Part shown: positions 18,406-28,131 of the stretch, in pieces
How positions within the stretch are numbered: position 1 is the stretch's first letter
Layout: each line of letters starts with the position of its first letter
Assembly: GCF_009856295.1 (NCBI RefSeq)
Contig: NZ_WMEU01000008.1
Coordinates: 54,371 to 118,370, forward strand
Origin: Pontibacillus yanchengensis
GTDB lineage: Bacteria > Bacillota > Bacilli > Bacillales > BH030062
Direction of reading: 5' to 3'
DNA length: 64,000 nt
The notes under the pieces: generated by a model
Database searches by the model: none
What the model was told of the DNA's origin: nothing
The model's input: the letters and a program-made list of their open reading frames with translations, nothing else
Program-made: the position numbers and the translations under genes

Positions 18406-20805
18406 TTAGTTACGCAATGGCTTACCTTTCATAAGCATATGCTGCATGCGTTGTTGTGTTTTTGGCTCACCTACAAGACTCAAGAATGCTTCGCGTTCTA
18501 GATCTAATAGATATTCTTCATCAACCAATGTATGTTGAGGCACATTTCCACCAGCTAAGACAAAAGCAAGTTTCTGTGCAATTTTGATATCATGTTCTGA
18601 TGCATATCCCCCGAATCCCATTGTCTTTGCACCAAGTAGCATCGTTGCATATCCTGGCTCACCAACTACTGGGATTTTCGTTCGTTTAGGCGGCTGATAG
18701 CCAGCTTTAGCTAATCCAAGCACCTTTTGTTTCGCATCATGTAATAGGTGATCCCCATTAACACTGATGGCGTCCATTTGGTCTAAAAAGCCTGCCTCTC
18801 GAGCTTCTTCAGCTGATGTAGACACGTTAGCTGTTGCAATTTTTTCAAAAACTTCATTTGTAACTTTCTGCAAATCAAAATCAACGCCTTCAGGTATGCC
18901 TCTAAGATGCTTTAAGTAAAGTTCCTTGTTTCCACCACCACCTGGAATGAGGCCGACACCAGCTTCCACAAGTCCCATATACGTTTCTTGAGAAGCTTGA
19001 ATGGAGCTTGCAGGTAATGCGATTTCCGCTCCACCACCTAGTGTCATACCAAAAGGAGCTGCAACTACCGGCTTATTAGAATACTTGATATTCATCATCG
19101 CTTGCTGGAACTTCTTGATAACCATTTCTATTTCAACAAAATTATAATCCTGTGCTTCCATTAAAATCATGCCTAAGTTAGCACCTACACAGAAATTCTT
19201 ACCTTGGTTTCCTATGACTAAGCCTTCATAATTTTGTTCTACTTCCTCAATGGCGTAATCCACCATTTGCATGATATCTAAACCAATGGCATTACTTTGT
19301 GAATGAAATTCAAGTAAGGCTACACCATCACCGATGTCGATGAGACTAGCACCTTTATTTTGTTTAATGACACCTTTACGTTCCTTCAAACGACTCAGGT
19401 GAATTTCTTTTTCATTAAAGGTCTGTTGCTTGTATTCTCCATTATGATAGTAGTAAACGTTTCCATTTTCATGTTTATAAAAGGAAGAAAATCCTTTTTC
19501 CAACATATCTTCTACCCATGCAGGGACAGTATGCCCTTCTTCTTTCATACGTGCTACTGACTTTTCAACACCTATTGCATCCCACATCTCGAATGGACCT
19601 AGTTCCCAACCGAAGCCCCACTTCATTGCGTCATCAATAGATGGAATGTCATCTGCTATATCACCTAGTAATTCAGCTGAGTAGAGCAATGCAGGTTTCG
19701 TGATGTTCCATACTAAATCACCGGCTCGATCCCCTTTAGCAGAGACTAGAGCTTTTAATTTTCGTTCGGCACCTTTTTCTTGCTTTGCCATTTCTGTAGC
19801 GCTTGTTTTCAGCTTTTTACGCTCTTGATACTCAAGTGTATCTGGATTTAATTCTAGAATGACGCTCCCTTTTTCACCTTTTTGCTTCAAGAAAAAACCT
19901 TGGCCACTTTTTGAACCTAACCAACCTTTCTCTTGCATTGTTTTCATAAATTGTGGAGGATCAAATACGTTTTTCTCCTCTCCTTCAACCTGATCGTACA
20001 CATTTTTAGCAACATGTAAAAAGGTGTCCAATCCAACTACATCTAGTGTACGGAATGTTGCACTCTTTGGCCGACCAATCATAGGCCCTGTGACAGAGTC
20101 CACTTCACCAACACTATAGTTACCTTTCACCATTTCTTGAACAGTGACAAGAAGTCCATACGTACCAATTCGGTTAGCAATAAAGTTAGGAGTGTCCTTC
20201 GCTTCCACTACCCCTTTACCAAGTACGTCCTCACCAAATTGTTTCATAAATGAGAGTACATCTGAATCCGTATCTTTCGTAGGAATAATTTCTAACAACT
20301 TTAAGTAACGTGGCGGGTTAAAGAAGTGAGTTCCTAAGAAATGCTTTTTAAAGTCTTCAGAACGTCCTTCTTTCATAGCTTCTACCGATATTCCCGATGT
20401 ATTGGAACTAACAATAGACCCCTCTTTTCTATATTGGTCTACTGAATTATATACTTTCTGTTTAATTTCCAAATTTTCCACGACTACTTCAATTATCCAA
20501 TCTACTTCCTGTAATCGTTCCATATCATCTTCCATATTTCCAGATTCAATAAGATCTAAATTTTTCTTGCTTGTTAATGGAGATGGCTTTTGCTTTAAAA
20601 GCTGTTGTTTACTCGTTTCACTTATTCGATTCCGAACCTTTGGATGTTCAAGCGTGAGACCTTGTTTCGCCTCCTTATCCGATAACTCTTTAGGTACAAT
20701 GTCTAGCATAAGTGTTGGAATGCCTACATTAGCTAAGTGCGCCGCAATACCTGCCCCCATAACACCAGAGCCTAAGACGGCCGCCCTTTTGATTGTTCGC
20801 TTCAT
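18406..20805 (-). CDS. fadN: 3-hydroxyacyl-CoA dehydrogenase / enoyl-CoA hydratase FadN
   Basis: A 799-residue bifunctional beta-oxidation enzyme in the FadN (YusL) order: NAD-binding 3-hydroxyacyl-CoA dehydrogenase first (AAVLGSGVMGAGIAAHLANV, residues about 8-27; FFNPPRYLKLLEIIP), the dehydrogenase C-terminal domains to about 480, then a crotonase domain (about 485-700; LVIGNQGKNFCVGANLGM). It performs hydration and oxidation between FadE and FadA. First gene of the operon, with GGGGGA before the ATG and a perfect FadR operator 20 bp upstream of the start codon. Confidence 0.96.
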   Translation of the reverse strand: MKRTIKRAAVLGSGVMGAGIAAHLANVGIPTLMLDIVPKELSDKEAKQGLTLEHPKVRNRISETSKQQLLKQKPSPLTSKKNLDLIESGNMEDDMERLQEVDWIIEVVVENLEIKQKVYNSVDQYRKEGSIVSSNTSGISVEAMKEGRSEDFKKHFLGTHFFNPPRYLKLLEIIPTKDTDSDVLSFMKQFGEDVLGKGVVEAKDTPNFIANRIGTYGLLVTVQEMVKGNYSVGEVDSVTGPMIGRPKSATFRTLDVVGLDTFLHVAKNVYDQVEGEEKNVFDPPQFMKTMQEKGWLGSKSGQGFFLKQKGEKGSVILELNPDTLEYQERKKLKTSATEMAKQEKGAERKLKALVSAKGDRAGDLVWNITKPALLYSAELLGDIADDIPSIDDAMKWGFGWELGPFEMWDAIGVEKSVARMKEEGHTVPAWVEDMLEKGFSSFYKHENGNVYYYHNGEYKQQTFNEKEIHLSRLKERKGVIKQNKGASLIDIGDGVALLEFHSQSNAIGLDIMQMVDYAIEEVEQNYEGLVIGNQGKNFCVGANLGMILMEAQDYNFVEIEMVIKKFQQAMMNIKYSNKPVVAAPFGMTLGGGAEIALPASSIQASQETYMGLVEAGVGLIPGGGGNKELYLKHLRGIPEGVDFDLQKVTNEVFEKIATANVSTSAEEAREAGFLDQMDAISVNGDHLLHDAKQKVLGLAKAGYQPPKRTKIPVVGEPGYATMLLGAKTMGFGGYASEHDIKIAQKLAFVLAGGNVPQHTLVDEEYLLDLEREAFLSLVGEPKTQQRMQHMLMKGKPLRN

Positions 20806-20824
20806 ACCAGTTCCCCCTATCCTT

Positions 20825-20842
20825 TGAATGAATACTCATTCA
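20825..20842. promoter_or_regulatory. FadR operator upstream of fadNAE
   Basis: The 18-bp palindrome TGAATGAATACTCATTCA equals the B. subtilis FadR consensus (TGAATGAATANTCATTCA). It predicts repression of fadNAE by a TetR-type FadR that is released by long-chain acyl-CoA. The fadR gene itself is not in this window. Confidence 0.93.
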
Positions 20843-20940
20843 TTTTACTGCAAAAAATATATAGATCGAAACGATCCATTATCTACCTCTACTATAAAAT
20901 AAATTCTGACATTTCGCAATCTTTTTTGAAAGAAAAGCAC

Positions 20941-21137
20941 AAGCGTCCGTTTAGCGACGTATATGCTGCGGCCTACACGACGTGGGTTGGTTCGATGTCG
21001 CTAAGTGACGTAGCGATTTTATGCGAACTTCCTTGAATCCGTAGGAGATAAAGGCAACACGAAGACATGAGTGATTCGATGTTAACTTATCGTAGAGAAG
21101 CGAGGGAAGCATACTAGTCGCTGGGCGCTAGAGCTAG
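20941..21137. repeat. Small dispersed intergenic repeat, best-preserved copy
   Basis: Begins AAGCGTCCGTTTAGCGACG and ends CTGGGCGCTAGAGCTAG. The core GGCCTACACGACGTGGG is followed by GTTCGATGTCGCTA with the partner TAGCGATTTTATGCGAAC, a nested stem-loop. The same plan, with different bases but preserved pairing, is found at 12716-12955 and inside the roughly 500-bp elements at 1658 and 32585. Confidence 0.75.
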
Positions 21138-21159
21138 CCATTAGAGGAGCGTTATCCTG

Positions 21160-21483
21160 TTATTCTCCAAACCCATCTTTAGGATTATATTGATACGTTG
21201 AAAGGTCTATTTTTTTATCTGTTAGAAATACTATACCTTCTTCTTCCAACGATATTTTCTGCTCCATAAACAACCCTTCATCTTTAATCCCTATTTCTCC
21301 TTTAGCATTAATAACTCGATGCCAAGGCAACTTATACTTTTCTCCCATTGTATGCAAAATCCTTACTACTTGCCTCGCACCTCTAGGATTTCCTGCTAAT
21401 TTAGATATTTGACCATACGTCATCACTTTCCCAGAAGGAATGGATAGGATTATGTTTACAACGTTTTCTGTAAAAAGTTTCAA
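21160..21483 (-). CDS. Alkyltransferase-like protein (ATL; MGMT family with Trp in place of active Cys)
   Basis: A 107-residue protein equal to the C-terminal DNA-binding domain of O6-alkylguanine-DNA alkyltransferases (VMTYGQISKLAGNPRGARQVV with the arginine-finger helix-turn-helix). The methyl-acceptor motif PCHR is PWHR here (KLPWHRVINAKGEIG), which is the signature of alkyltransferase-like proteins. Such proteins bind O6-alkylguanine without repairing it and direct the lesion to nucleotide excision repair. It is monocistronic. The assignment is strong for the family; the repair route in this organism is inferred. Confidence 0.9.
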   Translation of the reverse strand: MKLFTENVVNIILSIPSGKVMTYGQISKLAGNPRGARQVVRILHTMGEKYKLPWHRVINAKGEIGIKDEGLFMEQKISLEEEGIVFLTDKKIDLSTYQYNPKDGFGE

Positions 21484-21568
21484 CGTATATCCCCCTGTAT
21501 TATGCTCTTTGTAACATTAAATAGCATGTAATTCCTATTTAATAATAAGGAATTACATGCTCCTATTT

Positions 21569-22486
21569 CTACTTACCAAATACACCTTTTAAGACAAAGG
21601 CAACATTTGCTGGTCTTTCTGCAAGCCTCCGCATGAAGTAACCATACCAGTCATCTCCATATGGTACATAGATCCTCATTCGATAACCTTCTTTCACCAA
21701 TTCTGCTTGGCGATCTGTTCTTATACCATATAACATCTGAAACTCGAATTGGTCACGGGAAATGTTGTATTCTTTCTCCAGTTCTTTCGTATATTCGATC
21801 ATGGCATCATCATGTGTAGCAACCGCTGTATAGTTGCCATTTAACAAGTGCATCTTGATAATCTTCTTAAAATTCTCATCTACATCTTTTTTCTCTGGAA
21901 AAGCAACTTTTGGTGACTCTTTATAAGCTCCCTTTACTAAACGTAAATTCGGGTTGTACTGATCAAGTTCTTGAATATCTTCAACAGTACGATAAAGGTA
22001 GGATTGAAGTACAGTCCCAAGTAATTCATATTCCGATCGCAGCTTTTTAAATATTTCGAGTGTTTTCCCACAGCGTTCATAGTCTTCCATATCAATGGTT
22101 ACTAATACATTATGCTTCTTCCCTGCATCAAGTATTTTACGCATATTATCCATTACTAAGTCTTCTGAAATATCTAATCCCATAGAGGTTAACTTTAGTG
22201 ATAATTGTGAATGTAGGTCTTGCTCAGAAATAACCTCTATTGCTTCAATACACTCTTCTGTACGTTGTCTTGCTTCTTCTTCCTTATCAACGAATTCACC
22301 TAAATGGTCAATTGTTACGTCCATCCCTTTATCATTTAATTCTTGAATCACTTTAGCTGTGTTCTCCATTGTCTCCCCAGCCACAAAACGTCCAGCACCA
22401 AATCGAAGTCCATACTTACGAGCCAATTTCGTAAAAAGTTTATTTTTTGATAAAAACAGAAAGAAGTTTCTTAATAACTGTTCCAT
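21569..22486 (-). CDS. fadM: Proline dehydrogenase FadM/YusM-like
   Basis: A 305-residue FAD-dependent proline dehydrogenase (TIM barrel) that oxidises proline to pyrroline-5-carboxylate. Visible motifs are VTIDHLGEFV, LSLKLTSMGLD, VTIDMEDYERC, LRLVKGAYKES, VATHDDAMIEY, FEFQMLYGIR and the C-terminal RIYVPYGDDWYGYFMRRLAERP. The start at MEQLLRNF is chosen because GGAGGGG is correctly spaced; an upstream extension of 28 residues would read through the ribosome site. In B. subtilis the equivalent yusM/fadM follows fadN on the same strand; here the ATL gene and a repeat lie between. Confidence 0.93.
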   Translation of the reverse strand: MEQLLRNFFLFLSKNKLFTKLARKYGLRFGAGRFVAGETMENTAKVIQELNDKGMDVTIDHLGEFVDKEEEARQRTEECIEAIEVISEQDLHSQLSLKLTSMGLDISEDLVMDNMRKILDAGKKHNVLVTIDMEDYERCGKTLEIFKKLRSEYELLGTVLQSYLYRTVEDIQELDQYNPNLRLVKGAYKESPKVAFPEKKDVDENFKKIIKMHLLNGNYTAVATHDDAMIEYTKELEKEYNISRDQFEFQMLYGIRTDRQAELVKEGYRMRIYVPYGDDWYGYFMRRLAERPANVAFVLKGVFGK

Positions 22487-22706
22487 CATAATCCCCTCCA
22501 GCACCCAATCATATAAAGTATGTGTGAGACATCTGTACCATTCTAGATGTAAACACTTCCATTGTACCATTAACTAGTAGTATCTCTATTTTGACAGAAA
22601 TTTTAGAAAAATACAAAGTTTATAGAATCTTTACTGAAGCATAGTGAGGTTAAAATGAGGCACTCTATTAATGAAAATGAAAATAATATGTAAGGAGGTA
22701 CGAATC

Positions 22707-22988
22707 ATGCAACAACAAAATCAAATGGGTGCCCAAAATCAAGCAAATGTAATGCCAGAACCCCCTACAATGGTGAGTACAAAAGATCAATTATACATCA
22801 CAGATATGCTGTCCTGGAACCTTATTGCGGCGAAAAAAGCACATTTTTTTGCAGGTTTCTGCCAAAACCAAGAACTTAAAGCTGCTTTAGAACAAGCTGG
22901 ACAAATGCACCAACGTCATTATGAAAAAATATTACAACACTTAAATGAAAACCCAAATCCTAAACAACCAAATCAACCTTTGAATTAA
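22707..22988 (+). CDS. CotF-like spore coat protein, first of pair
   Basis: A 93-residue protein starting at MQQQNQMGAQN behind AAGGAGGT. The N-terminus is Gln/Asn/Pro-rich; residues about 33-80 form amphipathic helices (DMLSWNLIAAKKAHFF) like the ferritin-fold CotF/YhcQ coat family. It is followed after 18 bp by a paralogue, so the two form an operon. Presence of such genes implies an endospore former. B. subtilis has yusN at this position. The role in the coat is inferred from the family. Confidence 0.75.
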   Translation: MQQQNQMGAQNQANVMPEPPTMVSTKDQLYITDMLSWNLIAAKKAHFFAGFCQNQELKAALEQAGQMHQRHYEKILQHLNENPNPKQPNQPLN

Positions 22989-23006
22989 TGAAAGGAGGAA
23001 CAAATA

Positions 23007-23333
23007 ATGAACCAAAGTCAGAAAGTACAAAATCCAGAAACAAACGTTCCGAAGAACCCACAAATGAATGAAAGAGATTTCGTAAATGATATGCTTGCTA
23101 CAGAAAAGTACATGACAGATTCCTATTGTACAGCTTTAAATGAAGCTAGCTGCCAGCATTTATATCAAGACCTTTCAGGCATTTTTAACGAGACACAAGA
23201 TTGCCAACGTAATCTATATAATCTAATGTTCAAAAATGGTTGGTATGGAATTGAAGCTGCTGATCAACAAAAACTGCAACAATCTTACCAGCAATTTAAC
23301 GGGTACACGAACCAACTTCCTTATATGAATTAA
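23007..23333 (+). CDS. yusN: CotF-family spore coat protein, YusN-like
   Basis: A 108-residue protein with a Gln/Asn-rich N-terminus (to about residue 20) and a CotF helical domain: MNERDFVNDMLATEKYMTDS, then LNEASCQHLYQDLSGIFN and a tyrosine/glutamine-rich tail (NGWYGIEAADQQKLQQSYQQ). It is preceded by AAAGGAGGA and lies 18 bp after the other coat gene. CotF-like proteins are deposited in the spore coat. I see no clear sporulation sigma promoter upstream of the pair. Confidence 0.82.
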   Translation: MNQSQKVQNPETNVPKNPQMNERDFVNDMLATEKYMTDSYCTALNEASCQHLYQDLSGIFNETQDCQRNLYNLMFKNGWYGIEAADQQKLQQSYQQFNGYTNQLPYMN

Positions 23334-23337
23334 TAAA

Positions 23338-23435
23338 AAGCTCATAGCGCCTCACTCCCAACAGTCTAAAGCAAAGTCTCACTTGGAGAACTTAAGACCT
23401 CGAAGGTAGTAGGCGCTAGGGCTATACATATAGAA
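23338..23435. repeat. Degenerate repeat with AGCTC...TAGCGCCT ends
   Basis: AGCTCATAGCGCCT at the left and AGGCGCTAGGGCT at the right are inverted repeats; they correspond to the ends of the small dispersed repeat (AGCTCTAGCGCCCAGC). The interior is diverged. The remaining spacer to 23660 has no gene that I can see. Confidence 0.5.
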
Positions 23436-23665
23436 GAAAACTTATTCAGCAATTGAGGCCTAATCTTGAAGACATTGAAGTTAAGATATTGGAATAACTT
23501 CCGACATTGTTCCGAGTGACTTTTGAATTTTTGGAGCAACTATATTTTGAGCCACTTTTTCAAAATAGGAGTTTCCGCGGATTCTCTAACTCACATAATG
23601 GATACATCTCTCTTAACCAGATTAATTATGGAATATCAACAGCTCTATTTAACATAGCCTTTTAT

Positions 23666-23713
23666 TAAAAAAAATGCCAATTTAGCTCACTCAAGCTAAA
23701 TTGGCATTTTTTC
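23666..23713 (-). terminator. Terminator of csoR-copA-copZ
   Basis: AATGCCAATTTAGCT and its complement form a 15-bp perfect stem with a 6-nt loop and A/T runs on both sides, ending at the copZ stop codon. Confidence 0.93.
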
Positions 23714-23920
23714 TTATGCTACTACATCATATCCTTGTTCTTCAATCGCTGATTTCATTTGTTCTTTTGATACATATACATCATCATATGTTACCGTTAC
23801 ACGATTGGTATCAATAGAAACCTCTACTCCTTGTACGCCATTTAGTTCTTCTAGCGCACCTTTTACTGCTTTCTCACAGTGATCACATGTCATTCCTCTT
23901 ACATCTAATGTTACTTGCAT
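23714..23920 (-). CDS. copZ: Copper chaperone CopZ
   Basis: A 68-residue heavy-metal-associated domain with the Cu(I) site GMTCDHCEKAV (Cys13 and Cys16). It carries cytosolic Cu(I) to the CopA N-terminal domains. It follows copA by 23 bp and ends the csoR-copA-copZ operon at a strong terminator. Confidence 0.97.
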   Translation of the reverse strand: MQVTLDVRGMTCDHCEKAVKGALEELNGVQGVEVSIDTNRVTVTYDDVYVSKEQMKSAIEEQGYDVVA

Positions 23921-23943
23921 GATTCAACATCCTTTCATCAACT

Positions 23944-26331
23944 TTATAGTTTAACTCTCTTCAGTCGAAGGGAGTTACTCACAACACTAACGGAGCTAAA
24001 TGCCATAGCTGCACCGGCAATCCATGGGGCTAATAATCCTATAGCAGCAACTGGTATTCCAGCGCTATTATAAGCAAGAGCCCAGAACAAGTTCTGACGG
24101 ATATTTTTCATTGTCATTCCACTTAGCTGAATGGCTTTTGGTAGTAAACTCAAATCACCAGCAAGTATAGTTACATCTGCCGCTTCAATTGCAACATCTG
24201 TACCTGTTCCAATTGCAATACCAATGTCTGCGGTTGCTAATGCTGGAGCATCGTTAATTCCGTCACCTACCATTGCAACACGCTTCTGCTGTGCTTGAAG
24301 TTCTTTTATTTTTTCCGCTTTTTGTTCTGGAATTACCTCAGCAAATACTCGGTCAATGCCTACTTGCTTAGCAATGGCGTTTGCTGTACGTTCATTGTCT
24401 CCCGTCAGCATAACAAGCTCAATACCTTGATGCTTTAGTTGTTCTAATGCATGTAAGGCACTCTCTTTCACAGTATCTGCTACTGCTATGATGCCCTCTA
24501 GGCTTCCGTTTACACTGATAAGCATGGCTGTTTTACCTTCTTGCTCCCATGCTTCCATTTTAGCCTCGTATTTGCTGTATTCCACATTATGCTGACTTAA
24601 TAACCTTCTTGTACCAATTAATAATTCACGTCCATCTACGGTTGCTTGAATACCATGTCCTGGCACAGCTTCAAAGTGACTAGGTTCATACATGGAAACT
24701 TCTTGATCTTGTACATAAGACACAATAGCCTGGGCTAAAGGGTGTTCAGAACTCTTTTCTGCACTACCTACATAGGAGAGAATAGAAGGATTTCCTTCAA
24801 AATCCGTAACCTCTGGTTCTCCTTTAGTGATTGTTCCAGTCTTATCAAACACAATTGTATCAATTTTATGGGTTGCTTCTAGATACTCCCCGCCTTTAAA
24901 GAGAATACCCTGTTCTGCAGCTTTCCCTGTTCCAACCATTATGGAAGTTGGAGTGGCAAGACCTAGAGCACATGGACAAGCAATGACTAAGACAGCAATA
25001 GTAGCTTCTAGAGATGTAGCAAGATTTCCGGGAGTTACGACAGTAATCCAAATCACAAACGTAACAAGAGCAATCCCAACTACGATTGGTACAAAGTAAC
25101 CTGAGATCACATCAGCCATACGTTGTATCGGGGCCTTGGAACCTTGAGCCTCTTCTACTACTTTCACAATATTCGCAAGGGCTGTATCCTTCCCTACCTT
25201 TTTAGCTTCCATATAAATGGTACCGTTTTTATTAATCGTAGAGCCAATGACTTGTTCTCCAACAACTTTTTCGACAGGAATAGATTCACCAGTAATCATG
25301 GATTCATCCACTGAGGAGTTACCTTTGGTTACTTCTCCATCAACAGGCACCTTTTCACCTGGTCGAACAATAATGGTATCCCCCACCTCTACTTGATCGA
25401 CTGGAACCTGTTGTTCCTCTCCATTTCTTACAACAGTAGCTTCCTTTGCCTGTAGGTTTAACAAGGAAGAAATGGCTTGCGTAGTTCTTCCTTTCGCAAT
25501 CGCCTCGAAATATTTTCCAAGTAAGATAAGCGTGATTAATATTGCGCTTGTTTCGAAGTAAAGATGAGGCTCGAAGTTTTCTTTAAAGATAGTTTGAATT
25601 GCCTCAGATAAGCTGTAAAAGTAAGCAGCACTTGTCCCCAACGCAACTAGTACGTCCATATTAGCGGTTTTATTCTTTAGATTCTTATAAGCTCCCTCAT
25701 AAAATTGCCATCCAATAATAAATTGAATTGGTGTTGCAAAACCCATTTGTACCCATGGATTCATCAGTAAGCCTGGAACTGGCAATCCAGCTAAGTGTCC
25801 AATCATCGTATATAAAAGAGGAAGAGATAGCAATGCTGAAATTCCAAGCTTTACTTGCTTGCGTTTTAGTTCTTTTTCTTTTTGTGATGATTTATCTTCT
25901 CGATCAACTCTTTGTTCAGCGTCATATCCTAGTTTTTGAATTCGTTTTATGATTTGATCTAAGTCGACCAAACCTGGCTGATAATCGATTTGTGCTGTTT
26001 CATTCGTCAGATTGACTGAGGCTTGCTCAATCCCTTCCATCTTATTTAGAACTTTCTCAATACGAGTGGAACAGGCTGCGCAAGTCATTCCATATACATC
26101 GAGCTCGATTCGATCCGATTGAACTCCATAGCCTAACTTTTCTATTTTAGCTGTTATGTCCTTTGCGCTAACTTGTTCCTCATCGTAATGAATGTGAGCA
26201 TTCTCCATAGCTAAATTGACTTCAGCTTCTATGCCATCCATCTTGTTTAATACTTTCTCAATACGAGTTGAGCAAGCAGCACAAGTCATACCTGTTACAC
26301 CAATTTTTACATCCTTACTCACGGCATTCAT
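23944..26331 (-). CDS. copA: Copper-exporting P1B-type ATPase CopA
   Basis: A 795-residue P-type ATPase. Two N-terminal HMA domains each contain [18 protein letters not shown] (about residues 13-30 and 81-98). The transmembrane Cu(I) site CPC lies in [15 protein letters not shown], the phosphorylated Asp in [11 protein letters not shown], the class-specific HP motif in [10 protein letters not shown], and [11 protein letters not shown] is the hinge. It exports Cu(I) from the cytoplasm. It follows csoR closely (10 bp), so it should be derepressed by Cu(I). Confidence 0.98.
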   Translation of the reverse strand: MNAVSKDVKIGVTGMTCAACSTRIEKVLNKMDGIEAEVNLAMENAHIHYDEEQVSAKDITAKIEKLGYGVQSDRIELDVYGMTCAACSTRIEKVLNKMEGIEQASVNLTNETAQIDYQPGLVDLDQIIKRIQKLGYDAEQRVDREDKSSQKEKELKRKQVKLGISALLSLPLLYTMIGHLAGLPVPGLLMNPWVQMGFATPIQFIIGWQFYEGAYKNLKNKTANMDVLVALGTSAAYFYSLSEAIQTIFKENFEPHLYFETSAILITLILLGKYFEAIAKGRTTQAISSLLNLQAKEATVVRNGEEQQVPVDQVEVGDTIIVRPGEKVPVDGEVTKGNSSVDESMITGESIPVEKVVGEQVIGSTINKNGTIYMEAKKVGKDTALANIVKVVEEAQGSKAPIQRMADVISGYFVPIVVGIALVTFVIWITVVTPGNLATSLEATIAVLVIACPCALGLATPTSIMVGTGKAAEQGILFKGGEYLEATHKIDTIVFDKTGTITKGEPEVTDFEGNPSILSYVGSAEKSSEHPLAQAIVSYVQDQEVSMYEPSHFEAVPGHGIQATVDGRELLIGTRRLLSQHNVEYSKYEAKMEAWEQEGKTAMLISVNGSLEGIIAVADTVKESALHALEQLKHQGIELVMLTGDNERTANAIAKQVGIDRVFAEVIPEQKAEKIKELQAQQKRVAMVGDGINDAPALATADIGIAIGTGTDVAIEAADVTILAGDLSLLPKAIQLSGMTMKNIRQNLFWALAYNSAGIPVAAIGLLAPWIAGAAMAFSSVSVVSNSLRLKRVKL

Positions 26332-26341
26332 CCCCCTTTCA

Positions 26342-26659
26342 CTACTTAGAGAATTGTTGTATGACTTTCATAAGTTCATCAATGGCCTCTTCGCCTTCAC
26401 CTTTTTGTATAGCATCTGCTACGCAATGGTTAGTATGACGTTCCATTAAGGTGAAGCCGACTTTTTTTAAGGCTGCATTGATTGCAGATATTTGAACCAA
26501 CACGTCAACACAGTACCGATCTTCTTCCACCATTTTTTGTATTCCGCGAACTTGACCTTCTATACGTTTTAAACGATTTAATACTTGTTCTTTTTCATCA
26601 TTCGTTCTAGGTTGAACAGGCTTCTTTCCGCTATCTTCAGGTAATTCATAATCTTCCAT
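26342..26659 (-). CDS. csoR: Copper-sensing repressor CsoR
   Basis: A 105-residue all-helical repressor starting at MEDYELPED, eight nucleotides after AAGAGGTG. The Cu(I) ligands Cys50 (DRYCVDVL), His75 and Cys79 (HTNHC) are present, which separates CsoR from the FrmR and RcnR branches. It binds copper trigonally and leaves its operator. It precedes copA and copZ on the same strand. Confidence 0.95.
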   Translation of the reverse strand: MEDYELPEDSGKKPVQPRTNDEKEQVLNRLKRIEGQVRGIQKMVEEDRYCVDVLVQISAINAALKKVGFTLMERHTNHCVADAIQKGEGEEAIDELMKVIQQFSK

Positions 26660-26697
26660 CGGAAAAGCACCTCTTTTCATTACTTATTAATTTTACT

Positions 26698-26714
26698 ATA
26701 CCCCGGTTATGTAT
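26698..26714. promoter_or_regulatory. Candidate CsoR operator
   Basis: ATACCCCGGTTATGTAT, an imperfect palindrome with outer ATAC/GTAT and a GC-rich centre, lies 39 bp upstream of the csoR start and overlaps a TACTATA -10-like sequence. G/C-run pseudopalindromes are typical of CsoR targets; the call is inferred from position. Confidence 0.5.
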
Positions 26715-26767
26715 GCTTAGTCAAATATAAAAAACTGTATATATAATAATAGCTACTAATAAATAAT

Positions 26768-26806
26768 AAAAGATACCCCCCTTCCATATCTAGGAGGTAT
26801 CTTTTT
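26768..26806 (-). terminator. Terminator of the DUF302 gene
   Basis: AAAAGATACC pairs with GGTATCTTTTT across a loop containing GGAAGGGGGG; it begins 20 bp after the DUF302 stop. Confidence 0.8.
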
Positions 26807-26825
26807 GTGCTAGGCTATTTATTCA

Positions 26826-27209
26826 TTATCTTGCCTCATTAATACAAGCTGTCATTCGATCTTCAATATCCCTTGCAATTGTATTCAGTTCCTCGTCGTT
26901 TACGAACTCAATTAATGTGGTTGGCTTAGGCATCCCAATCATTGTTATCCCATCATCTTCATACACAACCATCTTACAAGGTAGAAAATAACTAACTAAT
27001 GGATTTTTTTCTAACACTTTTTTGGCTTCACCAGGATTACAAACCTCAAGGATTCGATACGAATCGTTAAATTCAAAACCTTTGTTATTCAATGTATCCT
27101 TCACATCAAAGTCCCAAAGCACACCAAATTTCTCTTTTTTCAACTCTTCTTCTAGAGCTTGGACCGCTTCTTCAATCGTTTTAGACGTCTCTACAGTGTA
27201 ATGAAACAT
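26826..27209 (-). CDS. DUF302 protein
   Basis: A 127-residue protein of the DUF302 family: FHYTVETSKTIEEAVQALEEELKKEKFGVLWDFDV, then a central LEVCNPGEAKKVLE and a hydrophobic ending region SYFLPCKMVVYEDDGITMIGMPKPT. The fold is known to be a small alpha/beta dimer; no enzymatic role is established. It begins with GGAGGAAT before ATG. It stands next to the copper operon on the same strand and may respond to the same stress, but no shared operator is visible. Confidence 0.88.
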   Translation of the reverse strand: MFHYTVETSKTIEEAVQALEEELKKEKFGVLWDFDVKDTLNNKGFEFNDSYRILEVCNPGEAKKVLEKNPLVSYFLPCKMVVYEDDGITMIGMPKPTTLIEFVNDEELNTIARDIEDRMTACINEAR

Positions 27210-27424
27210 TTATATTCCTCCTGTAATGTTTTACAATTCAATATACCCGTGCAAGTATATACAAAACATATATCTAAAACTTAGTATGCATAACCGACCA
27301 GGAAGTCATACTCTTCTTAGAGCTCTGATTGAGTTACTTTTTTCTAAATAACTTAACAAATATGAATCTTATACTACTTATGAGGGAAACATAATGAAAC
27401 TTATATTAAAGGAGAAATATCTCT

Positions 27425-27940
27425 ATGTATTTGATTTTCGTGGTAGTTGTATGGCTTATCTACGCAATTTTATTTTTGGATCGAAAGAAAGCATATCAAG
27501 CATATCCGACAGTCCAATACTTTATTATCTTTAATCTTGTTTATAATTTCCTCTATTACAATCACCCGCTATGGGAGTACCAGGGGATTACGACCCCCAT
27601 ATTAAACCATACATTTATTGAATTAACTTTCACTTTTATTATCTTACCGATTGCAATCCTTGTTTACTTGCAATATTTCCCTAAGTCATTCGTACATAAA
27701 ATCGTTTATGTTGGTTTATGGGTTGTGTTCTTTTCGTTTATTGAAATGTTGTTTTTCAGAATGGAAATGTTTGAATATAGTAACGGATGGAGTGTTATGC
27801 ATTCCTTATGGTTCAACATTCTTATGTTTAGCATGATTAGACTTCATCATAAGAAACCAATCCTTACGATAATCCTCTCAGTTCCCATTACCATTGTGTT
27901 AATAAGCATGTTTCCTATACCTATTGGAAAACTAAAATAG
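27425..27940 (+). CDS. CBO0543-family membrane protein, copy 1
   Basis: A 171-residue integral membrane protein with about five hydrophobic segments: 1-18, 28-45, 62-85, 90-112 and 125-165. It resembles the CBO0543 family common in Bacilli, of unknown function. Conserved polar positions include DRK near residue 19, NLVYNFLYYNHPLWEYQG, and SNGWSVMHSLWFN. It starts behind AAAGGAGAAA. The gene 191 bp downstream is a paralogue of identical length, so a local duplication occurred. Confidence 0.8.
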   Translation: MYLIFVVVVWLIYAILFLDRKKAYQAYPTVQYFIIFNLVYNFLYYNHPLWEYQGITTPILNHTFIELTFTFIILPIAILVYLQYFPKSFVHKIVYVGLWVVFFSFIEMLFFRMEMFEYSNGWSVMHSLWFNILMFSMIRLHHKKPILTIILSVPITIVLISMFPIPIGKLK

Positions 27941-27952
27941 TGAGTGATATCT

Positions 27953-28042
27953 ATGACACCTTCCATTTATTTGTTTGTATTATCTTGTACTTACCTTGCT
28001 ATGGGACTATACATTCGATATTTACAAAAAAAACGTAATTGA
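27953..28042 (+). CDS. Possible 29-residue single-span membrane peptide
   Basis: ATG (27953) to TGA (28042) encodes a peptide with a hydrophobic segment (SIYLFVLSCTYLAMGLYI) and a basic end (QKKRN), the profile of a small membrane protein. A weak GAGTGAT sequence precedes it, and it starts 10 bp after the upstream membrane gene. Evidence is limited to composition, spacing and a purine-rich site. Confidence 0.35.
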   Translation: MTPSIYLFVLSCTYLAMGLYIRYLQKKRN

Positions 28043-28131
28043 TACACCTTTTGTAGTATTAACTGGTTAAATGTATGACACCACCAATATATGGAAAATA
28101 TTACTAACAGGACAAAGGGGGTGGATGTTAT

